From Pedobacter insulae (GTDB lineage: Bacteria; Bacteroidota; Bacteroidia; Sphingobacteriales; Sphingobacteriaceae): DNA of 64,000 nucleotides. Below, piece after piece: positions 1 to 8,956 of this stretch. The notes beneath the pieces were generated by a model. That model had not been told where the DNA came from, made no database searches, and worked only from the letters and a program-made list of their open reading frames with translations. Numbering within the stretch: the stretch's first letter is position 1; every line of letters begins with the position of its first letter. Both the position numbers and the translations under genes were made by a program. The stretch lies in the NCBI RefSeq assembly GCF_900113525.1, contig NZ_FOPP01000005.1, forward strand, positions 294,159-358,158, written 5' to 3'.

Positions 1-1886
1 TTAATTTCGAAATTTAGGTTTTTGTCTTTAGCGATGGGGTTAAACAGTGCACGTAAATTTCTGGCTATGGCATCAATATTAACCTCTTCGATTTCTAGTT
101 TCATTTTTCCAGCTTCGATTTTTGAAAGATCTAGGATCTCATCAATTAAGGTTAATAGTCCTTGTCCCGAACTTTGTATCACCTCAGCGTATTCCGTATA
201 TTCTTTAGCCAGCTCTTCATTGTCGGCCATTAACTTAGAAAGTAACAATATAGAATTTAAAGGTGTACGCAGTTCGTGCGACATGTTAGCTAGAAATTCA
301 GACTTGTATTTGGTACTAAGTTCAAGCTGCTCCGCTTTTTGCTGTATTTCTATATTGCGTTCTTGAATAGTCTGATTTTTTTCTTCCAATAAGCTGCTTC
401 GCTCTTCTAATTCTTGATTAGTATGAAGCAATTCTTCTTGTTGAACCCGGAGTTCTTCTTCTGAAGCCTGAATTTTCTGTGTCTGTGCCTCAAGCTCTGC
501 GTTTAATCCCTCAAGTTCAGTGTGTTGTGCTTGCAGTTCCTCGGCTTGAGCCTGCGTTTCTTCTAAAAATTCTTGTAATTTTTTCCGATTTTGAGCCACA
601 TGAATTGCTACTCCTATATTGTTGGAAACGCTTCTTAAAAACTCTAGTTTTCGTGGTGGATAAGTATTTAACGTGCCTAATTCTATAACTCCAACCATTA
701 ATCCATCCCGTAAAATAGGAAATGCCACTATCGTTTTTGGCTTTGTTTGGCCACTTGCATAACTAATAGTAAGATCTGTCGCTTCAATTCCCTCCAAAAC
801 CATTAGTTCTCTCGATTCTAAACATTGTCCGATCAGTCCTTCTCCCAAAGCAACTACAGGCTCTTTTAAGTGCCTTTCTAACGCATAAGAGCCAGTTAAA
901 TGAAGATATTTGTCTTCGTCAAGTACATAAAGTGCAGCAACATGGCTCTTGGTATGCTCTACCAGTAAATCCAACATGTCGTTTGCTAAAGTTGGTAAAT
1001 CTTTTTCTCCAACCATTTTATCGTTTAGTTTCGCAACGCCTGTTTGCAACCATTCTTTGTCTTCTAACAAATTAAAGGAATAATGTAATGATTCGGCCAT
1101 TGCATTGAGTGATCCAGCTAAACTTCCTAGGCTATCTTTAGATTCATCATCCATTCTTATCGAATAATCGCCCTTTGAAATCTGTGCGGCGATAGTTTGG
1201 ATAATTTGAATTCTATTGGCAGTTTCTTCATTAGCATCCTGCAATTCTTTTTGTAACTTAATGCGTTGATTAAAATCCTTTGAAACTTTTCGGTAAAAAA
1301 ACAGCGTAATCAATAAGGATAAAAGCGCAGCGAAAACAATAAGAACTGGTGTATAACCTGCAAACGCATTTAATTCAGTAGTGCGGGCTGCCAAAAGTCT
1401 TCTTTCTTCTGTTTGCATGTCGTTGATAATCTGCCTTACCTTATCCATGTAAACTTTGCCGTCCAATAAATAGCCTTCGGACACCGTGGCGCCATTTTCT
1501 TTAACTTTAATAGTTTTCTCGATAATGTTTAATCTGCTGTCTAAGATTTCTTTTAGTTCATCTATTTTTTTTTGATGAAATACATTTTCTAGAGTTTTTT
1601 CCTTGATGGTATTATATAAGGCATTTACTCTCTCGCTGGCTCCGATATAAGGTTCTAGAAATACCTTATTCCCTGTCAGCAAATAACCTCTTTGACCCGT
1701 TTCAGCATCTTTTAAGGTAGATATCGCGTTGTCGAGTCCGTTCATTATCTCGTTGCTTTGGGAGACCAACTCAGCATTCTTTATTAAATTATTTATACTG
1801 ACATAAGAAGCAAGGGAACTGAGGATTAATAAAATTAATGATAAGCCAAGGCCTAAACGAAGATTAGTTTTTAAGGATAACTGCAT
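1..1886 (-). CDS. CHASE3-HAMP-GAF sensor histidine kinase, 3' end outside window
   Basis: I translated this minus-strand frame from the ATG at 1886; it stays open to the window edge, so about 628 residues are visible and the C-terminus is missing. In order: a membrane segment near residues 7-28, a helical CHASE3-like periplasmic region to about 170, a second membrane segment near 185-205, a HAMP linker, a GAF domain around 290-420, a Glu/Gln-rich coiled coil, and a HisKA domain with the H box SHELRTP (His near 537). The ATPase domain, and perhaps receiver domains, should lie beyond the edge. It is a membrane-bound kinase that phosphorylates an unseen response regulator. It starts 10 bases after the stop of the receiver-kinase gene upstream, so the two are probably one operon. 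The signal is unknown. Confidence 0.88.
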   Translation of the reverse strand, partial: MQLSLKTNLRLGLGLSLILLILSSLASYVSINNLIKNAELVSQSNEIMNGLDNAISTLKDAETGQRGYLLTGNKVFLEPYIGASERVNALYNTIKEKTLENVFHQKKIDELKEILDSRLNIIEKTIKVKENGATVSEGYLLDGKVYMDKVRQIINDMQTEERRLLAARTTELNAFAGYTPVLIVFAALLSLLITLFFYRKVSKDFNQRIKLQKELQDANEETANRIQIIQTIAAQISKGDYSIRMDDESKDSLGSLAGSLNAMAESLHYSFNLLEDKEWLQTGVAKLNDKMVGEKDLPTLANDMLDLLVEHTKSHVAALYVLDEDKYLHLTGSYALERHLKEPVVALGEGLIGQCLESRELMVLEGIEATDLTISYASGQTKPKTIVAFPILRDGLMVGVIELGTLNTYPPRKLEFLRSVSNNIGVAIHVAQNRKKLQEFLEETQAQAEELQAQHTELEGLNAELEAQTQKIQASEEELRVQQEELLHTNQELEERSSLLEEKNQTIQERNIEIQQKAEQLELSTKYKSEFLANMSHELRTPLNSILLLSKLMADNEELAKEYTEYAEVIQSSGQGLLTLIDEILDLSKIEAGKMKLEIEEVNIDAIARNLRALFNPIAKDKNLNFEI

Positions 1887-1896
1887 CGAGATATTT

Positions 1897-3027
1897 TTAA
1901 TTAGTTGTAGCTTCTGTTTTTAAATTAATCGGCATAATAAAGTAGAATTCTGAACCTTGTCCATATTCGCTATTGACCCCAATTTCACCTCCGTGCCTTC
2001 TAATAATTTCCGAAGAGATATAAAGACCAATGCCAAGTCCCTGAAACCGCTGAGAAGTTTCTTCAACCCGGTAGAATTTATCAAATACGTGTTCAAGCTG
2101 TTCCGGTAACATGCCGATTCCGCTGTCTTTTACGGCGACATACACTTGTTCATCTTTCACGTTAACAGTGATCAATATTTCTTCCGTACCCGGTGAATAT
2201 TTAATCGCATTGGTTAAAAAATTAACAATTACCTGTTCTATTCTCATTTCATCCGCAAAAATATTACAGTTTGCCTTGCCTCTTTTTATGATTTTAAAGG
2301 TAGGATTAGATTGATGCATGATTTCTAATACATTATCCAATAGGTAATCTATGGAAAATTCTTGTTTATTAAGCTTTAACTTTCCACTTTCAATTTTTGA
2401 AATGTCAAGTAGATCGGCTATGAGGCTATTGAGCTTTTCAAGTTGTATTTGTGCTTTCTCTAAGTGTTTTTTCACCGTTGCAGTATCTCCTTTTATAACA
2501 CTTCTTTCTAGTAGCTGTACATAACCCTTTACGCTGGTTAATGGTGTTTTAAGTTCGTGACTGGCAATGCTAATAAATTCGTCCTTTTTACGCTCTGCTT
2601 CCTTTCTGAATTCGATTTCTGCCAATAGCGTTTCTTGCATCTCTTTTAACTTACGGCTTTGCTCGTAAATGCGGTAGAAAGTTTTAACTTTTAAAAGAAG
2701 GATATTCATGTCGAGCGGTTTGGTAATATAATCCAAACCACCGGAGGAATACCCTTTCGCAATGAATTTAAGTTCAGTATTTGCTGCAGAAAGAAAGATA
2801 ATGGCCGTTTCTTTTGCCTTACTGTAGCCAGAAATCGCTTCAGCAACTTCAAAGCCATCCATATCTGGCATCTGTACGTCGAGTATAATTAAAACGTAAG
2901 AGTTTTTTAATACTTTTTTAAGTGCTTCCTCGCCTGAAGATGCTGTGTCTACTTCGAAATTATTTTTTTCGAGAACTTTCTTGAGTGAGATTAAATTTTC
3001 AGGGGTGTCGTCAACAATAAGGATCAT
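1897..3027 (-). CDS. receiver-histidine kinase hybrid (REC-HisKA-HATPase)
   Basis: Soluble 376-residue protein with no membrane segment. An N-terminal receiver domain (about 1-120) has the acidic pair DD at 6-7, phospho-acceptor Asp50 in LDVQMPD, and Lys103 in ITKP. A short coiled coil leads to a HisKA domain with His157 in SHELKTP, then an HATPase_c domain with N box NFLTNAIKYSP, G1 DSGIGM and G2 GLGIGLYIS. The receiver-first order suggests that phosphorylation of Asp50 by another kinase controls this kinase. The CHASE3 kinase 10 bases downstream is the obvious partner, but that is inference. All catalytic boxes look intact. The output regulator is not in view. Confidence 0.92.
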   Translation of the reverse strand: MILIVDDTPENLISLKKVLEKNNFEVDTASSGEEALKKVLKNSYVLIILDVQMPDMDGFEVAEAISGYSKAKETAIIFLSAANTELKFIAKGYSSGGLDYITKPLDMNILLLKVKTFYRIYEQSRKLKEMQETLLAEIEFRKEAERKKDEFISIASHELKTPLTSVKGYVQLLERSVIKGDTATVKKHLEKAQIQLEKLNSLIADLLDISKIESGKLKLNKQEFSIDYLLDNVLEIMHQSNPTFKIIKRGKANCNIFADEMRIEQVIVNFLTNAIKYSPGTEEILITVNVKDEQVYVAVKDSGIGMLPEQLEHVFDKFYRVEETSQRFQGLGIGLYISSEIIRRHGGEIGVNSEYGQGSEFYFIMPINLKTEATTN

Positions 3028-3120
3028 TCGCGAAAATAGTTAGAGCAAAAAGAGTAGATTTTTTTAAAGAGTTTTTACCTATAAGAATAGGTAACAAATT
3101 AAATTGACAAAATGTTTTAA

Positions 3121-3951
3121 TTAATTAGAGTTAAAGGTATCGCCTTGTCGTATATCACCAGTTTCAAATCCTTTTTTAAACCAGTACATTCTTTGAGCAG
3201 AACTTCCATGGGTGAAAGAGTCGGGAACCACTTCTCCTCCCGATTGTTTTTGTAGTTGATCATCACCAATTGAATTGGCGGCATTTAGGGCCTCTTCTAT
3301 ATCACCAGCCTCTAACCTAAAGTTTTTTAAATACTGCGCTCTGTTGGCCCATAAACCGGCGAAAAAATCGGCTTGTAATTCTAATTTTACAGAGAGCCTA
3401 TTATACTCGGTCTGGGTTAGTCCACGTCGAGCTTTCTCCATTTTGGCTGCGGTACCCAATAGGTTCTGAACATGATGTCCAACTTCATGTGCAATTACAT
3501 AAGCTTGGGCAAAATCGCCAGCGGCGTTAAAACGGGTCTTAAGCTCGTCGTAAAAAGAAAGATCAATATAGATTTTTTGATCTCCAGGGCAATAAAAAGG
3601 ACCAACTGCAGCATTTGCGTTTCCGCAGGCAGATTGTACAGCGGTTGTAAATAATCGAAGTTTAGGCTGTTCATAAGTTAAACCCATTTTCGAGAATTCA
3701 GCCGCCCACACCTGTTCTGTTGATTCAAGGACGCCTGATACGAATTGCGCCTGTTCATCGCCCGCTGGAACACCATTCTTAACTTCACTTTGCTCCACTG
3801 CCGGCATTTGGCTAACCAAGCCAGTTAGATCTTGACCAAAAATAAGGCCTAAAATCACGATAATAATACCTACTCCACCGCCTAATGCCACACGGCCTCC
3901 GCCTCCTCTGCCATCTTCAACATTGTTACTGCCTTTTCCAAACCACTGCAT
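3121..3951 (-). CDS. ypfJ: YpfJ-family neutral zinc metallopeptidase
   Basis: A 276-residue membrane-anchored protein of the YpfJ / putative neutral zinc metallopeptidase family. The Gly-rich N-terminus is followed by one membrane segment near 22-40, with the remainder outside the membrane. The zinc site motif HEVGHH lies at 155-160, and a further Glu in the ELQADFFAG region is the likely third ligand. Cys109 and Cys121 may pair. The start at 3951 gives the family's usual MxWxGR/K-like beginning. The gene stands alone with a 93-base gap to the kinase pair. The substrate is unknown for the family, so the protease function rests on the zinc motif. Confidence 0.9.
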   Translation of the reverse strand: MQWFGKGSNNVEDGRGGGGRVALGGGVGIIIVILGLIFGQDLTGLVSQMPAVEQSEVKNGVPAGDEQAQFVSGVLESTEQVWAAEFSKMGLTYEQPKLRLFTTAVQSACGNANAAVGPFYCPGDQKIYIDLSFYDELKTRFNAAGDFAQAYVIAHEVGHHVQNLLGTAAKMEKARRGLTQTEYNRLSVKLELQADFFAGLWANRAQYLKNFRLEAGDIEEALNAANSIGDDQLQKQSGGEVVPDSFTHGSSAQRMYWFKKGFETGDIRQGDTFNSN

Positions 3952-4068
3952 AATTTAAATTAAGTTAAAAAATGATGAACAAATTTTAAACTAATTTAGT
4001 TTTTTTTGTGAGGGATTAGAAGAATTATTTGCGAATTGGCGGGATGTAGGCTTCCGTTGCGAGGCTCC

Positions 4069-4127
4069 CGTCATTGCGAGGCACGAAGCAATCTAATCAT
4101 AAGATTGCTTCGTGCCTCGCAATGACG
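4069..4127. repeat. REP-like palindromic repeat, copy 1 (perfect)
   Basis: Two 26-base arms (4069-4094 and 4102-4127) are exact reverse complements around a 7-base loop. The outer motif is CGTCATTGCGAGG and the inner motif GAAGCAATCT. It lies 5 bases beyond the gltX stop codon, so a transcript would form a strong hairpin there. Partial copies of the same motif occur at 57432-57504 and 61496-61523. This family of extragenic repeats is widespread in Bacteroidota and other phyla. It could act as an mRNA 3' stabiliser or terminator, but it has no T-run. Confidence 0.9.
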
Positions 4128-4131
4128 AGTA

Positions 4132-5640
4132 CTAGTTAAAAAAGCTTATTGCTTTTTCAATCCTTTTTTGAGTTTCGGCAACACCTAACATTACTGCAAT
4201 ATCAAAAACTCCAGGGCCAAACTTACCGCCAACTAACATCACCCTAAAAGGCAACATCAATTCACCCGGTTTAAAGCCACTAGTCTCTGCCAGTGATTTA
4301 AAAAGCTCTTCCATTTTGATCGCATTCAAATCTGAATGAATTTTTTTACCAAAATTTTCAAAAAAATCAGCTTTCTCTGTATTCCATTTTGGTTTTACTG
4401 CAGCTTCGTCATAACTGGTCGGAGTATTAAAGAAATATCCGGTTTGAGTCACGAAATCACCCAAAAGTGTACAACGGTCTTTGACTAATTCAATTACTTT
4501 CGCTAGAAATTCTTTGTCCTTAACCTCAATCCCACCTTCGGTTAATAAATTATGTACTGGAGCCATCAAGACTCCAACTTCCGAACGTTTTATCCATTCA
4601 TGGTTATACCATTTCGCTTTTTCAAAATCGAATTTGGCACCAGCCTTACTAATGCGAGCAATGGAAAATAAATTAACTAATTCTGTTAGTGAGAATATTT
4701 CTTGATCTGTTCCGTCATTCCAGCCCAGCATTGCTAAAAGATTAACAAATGCTTCAGACATAAAGCCTAATTCTTTAAAACCTTTAGTAACATCACCCGT
4801 TTTAGGATCGGTCCAGTTTTGGGCATAAACCGGGAAGCCTAACCGATCTCCATCTCGCTTACTTAACTTCCCATGCCCATCGGGCTTTAAAATCAGGGGT
4901 AAATGCGCCCATTGCGGCATGGCGTCCGCCCAACCTAAATATTTCCATAATAAAATATGAATCGGTGCTGAAGGCAACCATTCTTCTCCTCTAAAAGCGT
5001 GACTAATTTCCATCGCCCGATCATCCACTACGACGGCTAAATGGTAAGTGGGCATTCCGTCTGCTTTCAACAATACTTTATCATCAACCAGATTGGTTTC
5101 GAAACTTACATCACCCCTAATCATGTCGTTAAACGTTACGGTTTCATTTTCTGGGATGTAAATGCGAACAACATAGGGTGTATTTTGTGCCAAAAGATCA
5201 GTTACTTCATTTGGACTTAATGTCAATGAGTTTCGCATTTGCATGCGGGTTGCTTGTCCGTATAAGAAATTAGGAACCTCTTTACGTTTTGCATCTAGCT
5301 CTTCTGCCGTATCAAAAGCATAATAGGCATAACCATTTACAATTAATTGTGCCGCATATTGCTTGTAACTTGCTTTTCTTTCACTTTGACGATATGGTCC
5401 GAAAGCACCAGGTTTTTCAGGGCTTTCATCGGGAGTAATACCACACCAATTTAAACAATCTACGATGTATTCTTCCGCTCCAGGTACAAATCTGTTCTGA
5501 TCTGTATCTTCCACACGTAGTATGAATGTTCCACCGTGCTGTTTAGCAAATAAATAATTAAATAAAGCAGTTCTAACGCCACCTAAATGTAAACCACCTG
5601 TTGGACTAGGGGCAAATCTAACTCTAACTTTCTGTTCCAT
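4132..5640 (-). CDS. gltX: glutamyl-tRNA synthetase
   Basis: Charges tRNA-Glu with glutamate in the cytoplasm; class I aminoacyl-tRNA synthetase of 502 residues, normal for the bacterial discriminating type. The HIGH motif appears as HLGG at 18-21 within APSPTGGLHLGG, and the KMSKS loop as KLSKR at 258-262. The N-terminal catalytic Rossmann domain is followed by an all-helical anticodon-binding domain from about residue 330. The gene is monocistronic, divergent from the histidine kinase at 5759, and followed at once by the palindromic repeat at 4069-4127. The start at 5640 puts the catalytic PSPTG motif at the usual distance from the N-terminus. Confidence 0.98.
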   Translation of the reverse strand: MEQKVRVRFAPSPTGGLHLGGVRTALFNYLFAKQHGGTFILRVEDTDQNRFVPGAEEYIVDCLNWCGITPDESPEKPGAFGPYRQSERKASYKQYAAQLIVNGYAYYAFDTAEELDAKRKEVPNFLYGQATRMQMRNSLTLSPNEVTDLLAQNTPYVVRIYIPENETVTFNDMIRGDVSFETNLVDDKVLLKADGMPTYHLAVVVDDRAMEISHAFRGEEWLPSAPIHILLWKYLGWADAMPQWAHLPLILKPDGHGKLSKRDGDRLGFPVYAQNWTDPKTGDVTKGFKELGFMSEAFVNLLAMLGWNDGTDQEIFSLTELVNLFSIARISKAGAKFDFEKAKWYNHEWIKRSEVGVLMAPVHNLLTEGGIEVKDKEFLAKVIELVKDRCTLLGDFVTQTGYFFNTPTSYDEAAVKPKWNTEKADFFENFGKKIHSDLNAIKMEELFKSLAETSGFKPGELMLPFRVMLVGGKFGPGVFDIAVMLGVAETQKRIEKAISFFN

Positions 5641-5758
5641 ATCTTATTCGAAAAACTAAAAGATTGTATTTCCGCGCAAAGATATATATTTTACTATTCG
5701 ATACTTGCTACTCGATACTTAATCTTTGTTGGTTATTTTGTAATTTGCCTCTCGTACT

Positions 5759-6964
5759 ATGAATCCATATCAGAAAAAGCGTCGCTGGAAATTTTTCTTG
5801 CTCATATTTGCCGTTGTAATTGGAGGAGCATCTGTTGCGTATTCTGATTTCTTTGTAAAGAAAATGGAGCGTGAGGAAGCTGCGCAGTTTCAGTTAAAGG
5901 TAAAAGTGTTGGAGCAACAAATGACAATGTACGACAATCCTCAGCTCACGGGGGTTTTTGAAACCATTAAAAAAAACACCAATGTTGCCGTTATCATTAC
6001 GAAAGAAGACGGGTCGATATATACTTATGACGGCCTAGATACAACAAAGACCTTTTATGATATCAATACAGCCAAGGTTTACGACTCACTATATTTTGTA
6101 CGGCAGCTCGATAAAATGAAATCGCAACACAAACCTGCGCCCATCGCCTTTGGTGATGAGAAGCTACTTGTCTATTACAAAGATTCATTCATTTTAACGC
6201 AATTACGCTTTTTCCCCTATATTCAATTAGGGGTTATTGCCCTATTTGTTTTAGCGGCATATGTTGCTTTTAGCCAGGCTCGCAAAGCTGAGCAAGATTC
6301 AGTTTGGGTAGGGTTAGCGAAAGAAACTGCCCATCAGTTAGGCACTCCAATTTCTTCATTAATGGCGTGGGTAGAGCTCATTAAAGGTCGTTTTAATGCC
6401 GAAGAAGATCCTCTTGTTGCCGAAATGGAAAATGATATCCATCGCTTAGAGATTATTACAGATCGTTTTTCAAAAATTGGATCGAAGCCTATGCTTGAAG
6501 ATCATATCGTATATGTTGTTATCCAGAACTTCGTTGACTATTTTAAGATCCGAACTTCCGATAAGATCAATTTCGTCATTGCAGGCGATAATCAGGTTAG
6601 AGCATTGCTAAGTGTACCGCTTTTTGATTGGGTAATTGAAAATCTGTTAAAAAACGCCGCAAATGCTATTGAAAATGTGGGAACTATCACGATAAACATT
6701 ACCGAACATCTAGCTAAAGAAGAGGTGTTTATCGACGTGATCGATACAGGAAAGGGCATTCCAAGCTCTAAGTTTGATACAGTATTTCAACCTGGATACA
6801 CCACACGCAAGAGAGGGTGGGGATTGGGCCTGTCGCTCACTAAGCGGATAGTTGAAAACTATCATAGTGGAAAAATATTTGTAAAGGATTCCGAAATTGG
6901 AAAAGGAACAACATTTAGAATAATATTAAAAAGTAGTATTACATATGAACCGACCACAAATTAA
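5759..6964 (+). CDS. membrane sensor histidine kinase
   Basis: A 401-residue kinase with a membrane segment at about 11-29, an extracytoplasmic domain to about 150, and a second membrane segment near 153-172, followed directly by the kinase core without a recognisable HAMP domain. The H box is ETAHQLGTPISS (His192), a variant frequent in Bacteroidota kinases. The HATPase region has an N box LLKNAANAIEN, DTGKGIP and GWGLGLSL. It heads an overlapping three-gene operon with the DinB-like and thioesterase genes, sharing 20 bases with the next gene. No response regulator is adjacent, so it is an orphan here. Confidence 0.9.
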   Translation: MNPYQKKRRWKFFLLIFAVVIGGASVAYSDFFVKKMEREEAAQFQLKVKVLEQQMTMYDNPQLTGVFETIKKNTNVAVIITKEDGSIYTYDGLDTTKTFYDINTAKVYDSLYFVRQLDKMKSQHKPAPIAFGDEKLLVYYKDSFILTQLRFFPYIQLGVIALFVLAAYVAFSQARKAEQDSVWVGLAKETAHQLGTPISSLMAWVELIKGRFNAEEDPLVAEMENDIHRLEIITDRFSKIGSKPMLEDHIVYVVIQNFVDYFKIRTSDKINFVIAGDNQVRALLSVPLFDWVIENLLKNAANAIENVGTITINITEHLAKEEVFIDVIDTGKGIPSSKFDTVFQPGYTTRKRGWGLGLSLTKRIVENYHSGKIFVKDSEIGKGTTFRIILKSSITYEPTTN

Positions 6965-7448
6965 CGAGTACCCAGAATGGGGTCAAAATTACATAAGCCA
7001 GGTAGAAGGAAATGTAATGGATATTTTAGAAAAGCAAGCTGACGATTTTCCAAGCTTTATTAATAGTTTGGCCAACAAAGGTGATTATGCATACGCTCCT
7101 GGAAAGTGGACAATTAAGGAGTTGGTTGGGCACATGATTGATACTGAACGCATTTTGGTTTACCGGTTATTGTGCTTTGTTAGGGGAGAAGCAGCAGGTT
7201 TGCCAGGCTTCGAAGAAGATGATTATGTTGCCAACGCACATTTTAAAGATGGTAATTTATCTAGCATGGCTGAAGAGTTTTCTTTGTTGAGAAAAGCCAA
7301 CCTTTACTTGATAAAATCACTTAATGAAGATGAACTGGATAGGATGGGAACGTCAAATGGAAAACGGATGAGTGCACGTGCAATAGTGTACGTTTTGGCT
7401 GGACATGTTATTCACCATACTAAGATTGTTAAAGAAAGGTATTTATGA
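6945..7448 (+). CDS. DinB/YfiT-type metal-binding four-helix protein
   Basis: A 167-residue cytoplasmic protein of the DinB superfamily (four-helix bundle with a metal-binding His triad). His63 in VGHMIDTER and His154/His158 in AGHVIHHTK fit the triad. Some family members are bacillithiol or mycothiol transferases, others have no known activity, and I cannot choose between them here. It starts inside the kinase gene (20-base overlap) and its stop overlaps the thioesterase start by 4 bases (ATGA), so all three genes should be co-translated. Confidence 0.85.
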   Translation: MNRPQINEYPEWGQNYISQVEGNVMDILEKQADDFPSFINSLANKGDYAYAPGKWTIKELVGHMIDTERILVYRLLCFVRGEAAGLPGFEEDDYVANAHFKDGNLSSMAEEFSLLRKANLYLIKSLNEDELDRMGTSNGKRMSARAIVYVLAGHVIHHTKIVKERYL

Positions 7449-7870
7449 TCTGGTTTAAATCTTTTACGCCAACTTTACTAAATGAGAGGCCGAAAAATCA
7501 TATTGGAGCTTTACTAGGGATAGAATTCACAGAAATTGGGAATGATTTTTTATGTGCTACCATGCCAGTTGATGAACGGACACATCAGCCAGCTGGTATT
7601 TTACATGGAGGAGCCTCGGTAGTGCTGGCCGAAACGCTCGGTAGCATCGCTTCTTATATGTGTGTTGATCCCGATAAATATATTGCTGTTGGCCTTGAGG
7701 TAAATGCAAATCATATTAGGCCAGTACGGAGCGGATTTGTAACAGGGGTTTGTAAGCCTATTCATATAGGCGGAAAGACCCACGTTTGGGAAATTAAAAT
7801 GTATACTGATAAAGGTAAATTAAATTGTGTGAGTAGATTAACGGTAGCGATCTTATCTAAGCCGTTGTAA
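7445..7870 (+). CDS. PaaI/MenI-type hotdog-fold thioesterase
   Basis: A 141-residue single hotdog-fold acyl-CoA thioesterase. The signature HQPAGILHGGASVVLAE contains the HGG turn at 54-56 and the catalytic Glu63. Relatives hydrolyse 1,4-dihydroxy-2-naphthoyl-CoA (menaquinone synthesis) or phenylacetyl-type CoA esters. No other menaquinone genes lie nearby, so the substrate is open. The start codon overlaps the DinB-like stop. The 3' end overlaps the convergent beta-lactamase-fold gene by 18 bases. Confidence 0.88.
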   Translation: MIWFKSFTPTLLNERPKNHIGALLGIEFTEIGNDFLCATMPVDERTHQPAGILHGGASVVLAETLGSIASYMCVDPDKYIAVGLEVNANHIRPVRSGFVTGVCKPIHIGGKTHVWEIKMYTDKGKLNCVSRLTVAILSKPL

Positions 7871-8941
7871 GGCTAACGCGGCGATTTCCCTAGTCACTTG
7901 CGTTGGCGAATTGCAACTGCAATTGCTTAAACCAACTACATAAATGTCTCGACTAGGAATATACACTGCCATGCTTTTAAAACCAAATATGCTGCCGCCG
8001 TGTTCTCTCGTTGAAATACCGTTTATATTCTTTAAATGCCAGCCGTATCCATAGGTGAGTAGAGTTCCATTATTCAATTTATATTGACTGGTTACCTTTT
8101 TCATTGTACCCGCTTTGACAAATAGATTTTGGTTCAATGCGTTTTGCCATTTTAGCAGATCAGCAGTGGTAGACATTAAGGAACCGGCTGAAAAAGGGAT
8201 GGCAAAACTAATGGACGTTTTATTTACATAGCCAGTTTCTTTTTTGTCGTAGCCAGAAGCTCTGTTCATCACTATCTTTCTATCGCTAGCATAACGGGAA
8301 TCATACATTTTAGCTTTGTTGAAGATGTTCCTTTGGACAAAAGATTCATAAGTTTCTCCTGAAATTTGCTCAATAAGGTAACCTAAAATAACATAGCCAG
8401 AATTATTATACTCAAATTTATCTCCAGGTGCAAAGTCAACCGGTTCATTTTTAAAGAAATTTATTAATTCTTTGGGCGATAAATCACTTCGAGCAATGCG
8501 ATCAATTGACTTCATGGTTGTGAAGTCCTTTATCCCAGCTGTATGCGTTAATAGATGGTGGATGGTAATTTTATTCCCTACCGGATAATCTGGAAGATAG
8601 CGGGAAATAGGGTCATTTACGTTCAAGCGGCCCTGCTCTTCGAGCATCATAATTGCTATAGCCGTAAATTGCTTGGTCATTGACCCGATTTGGAATACCG
8701 AATTTATCCCTATATCTGCATCTACTTCAATGTTTGTCTTTCCAAACGCCTTTTGATAAATGGGGATTCCGTTTTTCGCAACCAGCAATGCCATCCCAGG
8801 CCCGGTTTTGTCATGAACTACGGTTGACAATAAGCTATCAACCGTAGTTTCAAAATTTTGGGCTATTGCTACATTAAAGGGACTTATCGAAATAATTGTG
8901 CATAACAATATTGCGTAGCCTGATTTTAAATATTTAAGCAT
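7853..8941 (-). CDS. secreted serine hydrolase, class C beta-lactamase fold
   Basis: A 362-residue protein with a signal peptide ending near residue 28 (AIAQ). It has the three penicillin-recognising motifs of the beta-lactamase/transpeptidase fold: SMTK at 87-90 (nucleophile Ser87, Lys90), YNN at 178-180, and HGG near residue 317 in place of KTG. This set is typical of class C-like esterases and D-amino-peptidases rather than true antibiotic-resistance enzymes. The protein should act in the periplasm, possibly on peptidoglycan peptides or esters. The start at 8941 is 15 bases downstream of the DUF6249 stop, so it may be transcribed with that gene. Confidence 0.9.
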   Translation of the reverse strand: MLKYLKSGYAILLCTIISISPFNVAIAQNFETTVDSLLSTVVHDKTGPGMALLVAKNGIPIYQKAFGKTNIEVDADIGINSVFQIGSMTKQFTAIAIMMLEEQGRLNVNDPISRYLPDYPVGNKITIHHLLTHTAGIKDFTTMKSIDRIARSDLSPKELINFFKNEPVDFAPGDKFEYNNSGYVILGYLIEQISGETYESFVQRNIFNKAKMYDSRYASDRKIVMNRASGYDKKETGYVNKTSISFAIPFSAGSLMSTTADLLKWQNALNQNLFVKAGTMKKVTSQYKLNNGTLLTYGYGWHLKNINGISTREHGGSIFGFKSMAVYIPSRDIYVVGLSNCSCNSPTQVTREIAALALQRLR

Positions 8942-8956
8942 AGAAAGTGGTTTACA

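Noticed and set aside
22..366. Plus-strand frame of 114 codons at the left edge
   Set aside because: It is the complement of the HisKA part of the CHASE3 kinase, which has clear domain evidence.
7853..8941. True antibiotic beta-lactamase
   Set aside because: HGG replaces KTG and the context is plain chromosome; the broad serine-hydrolase call is safer.
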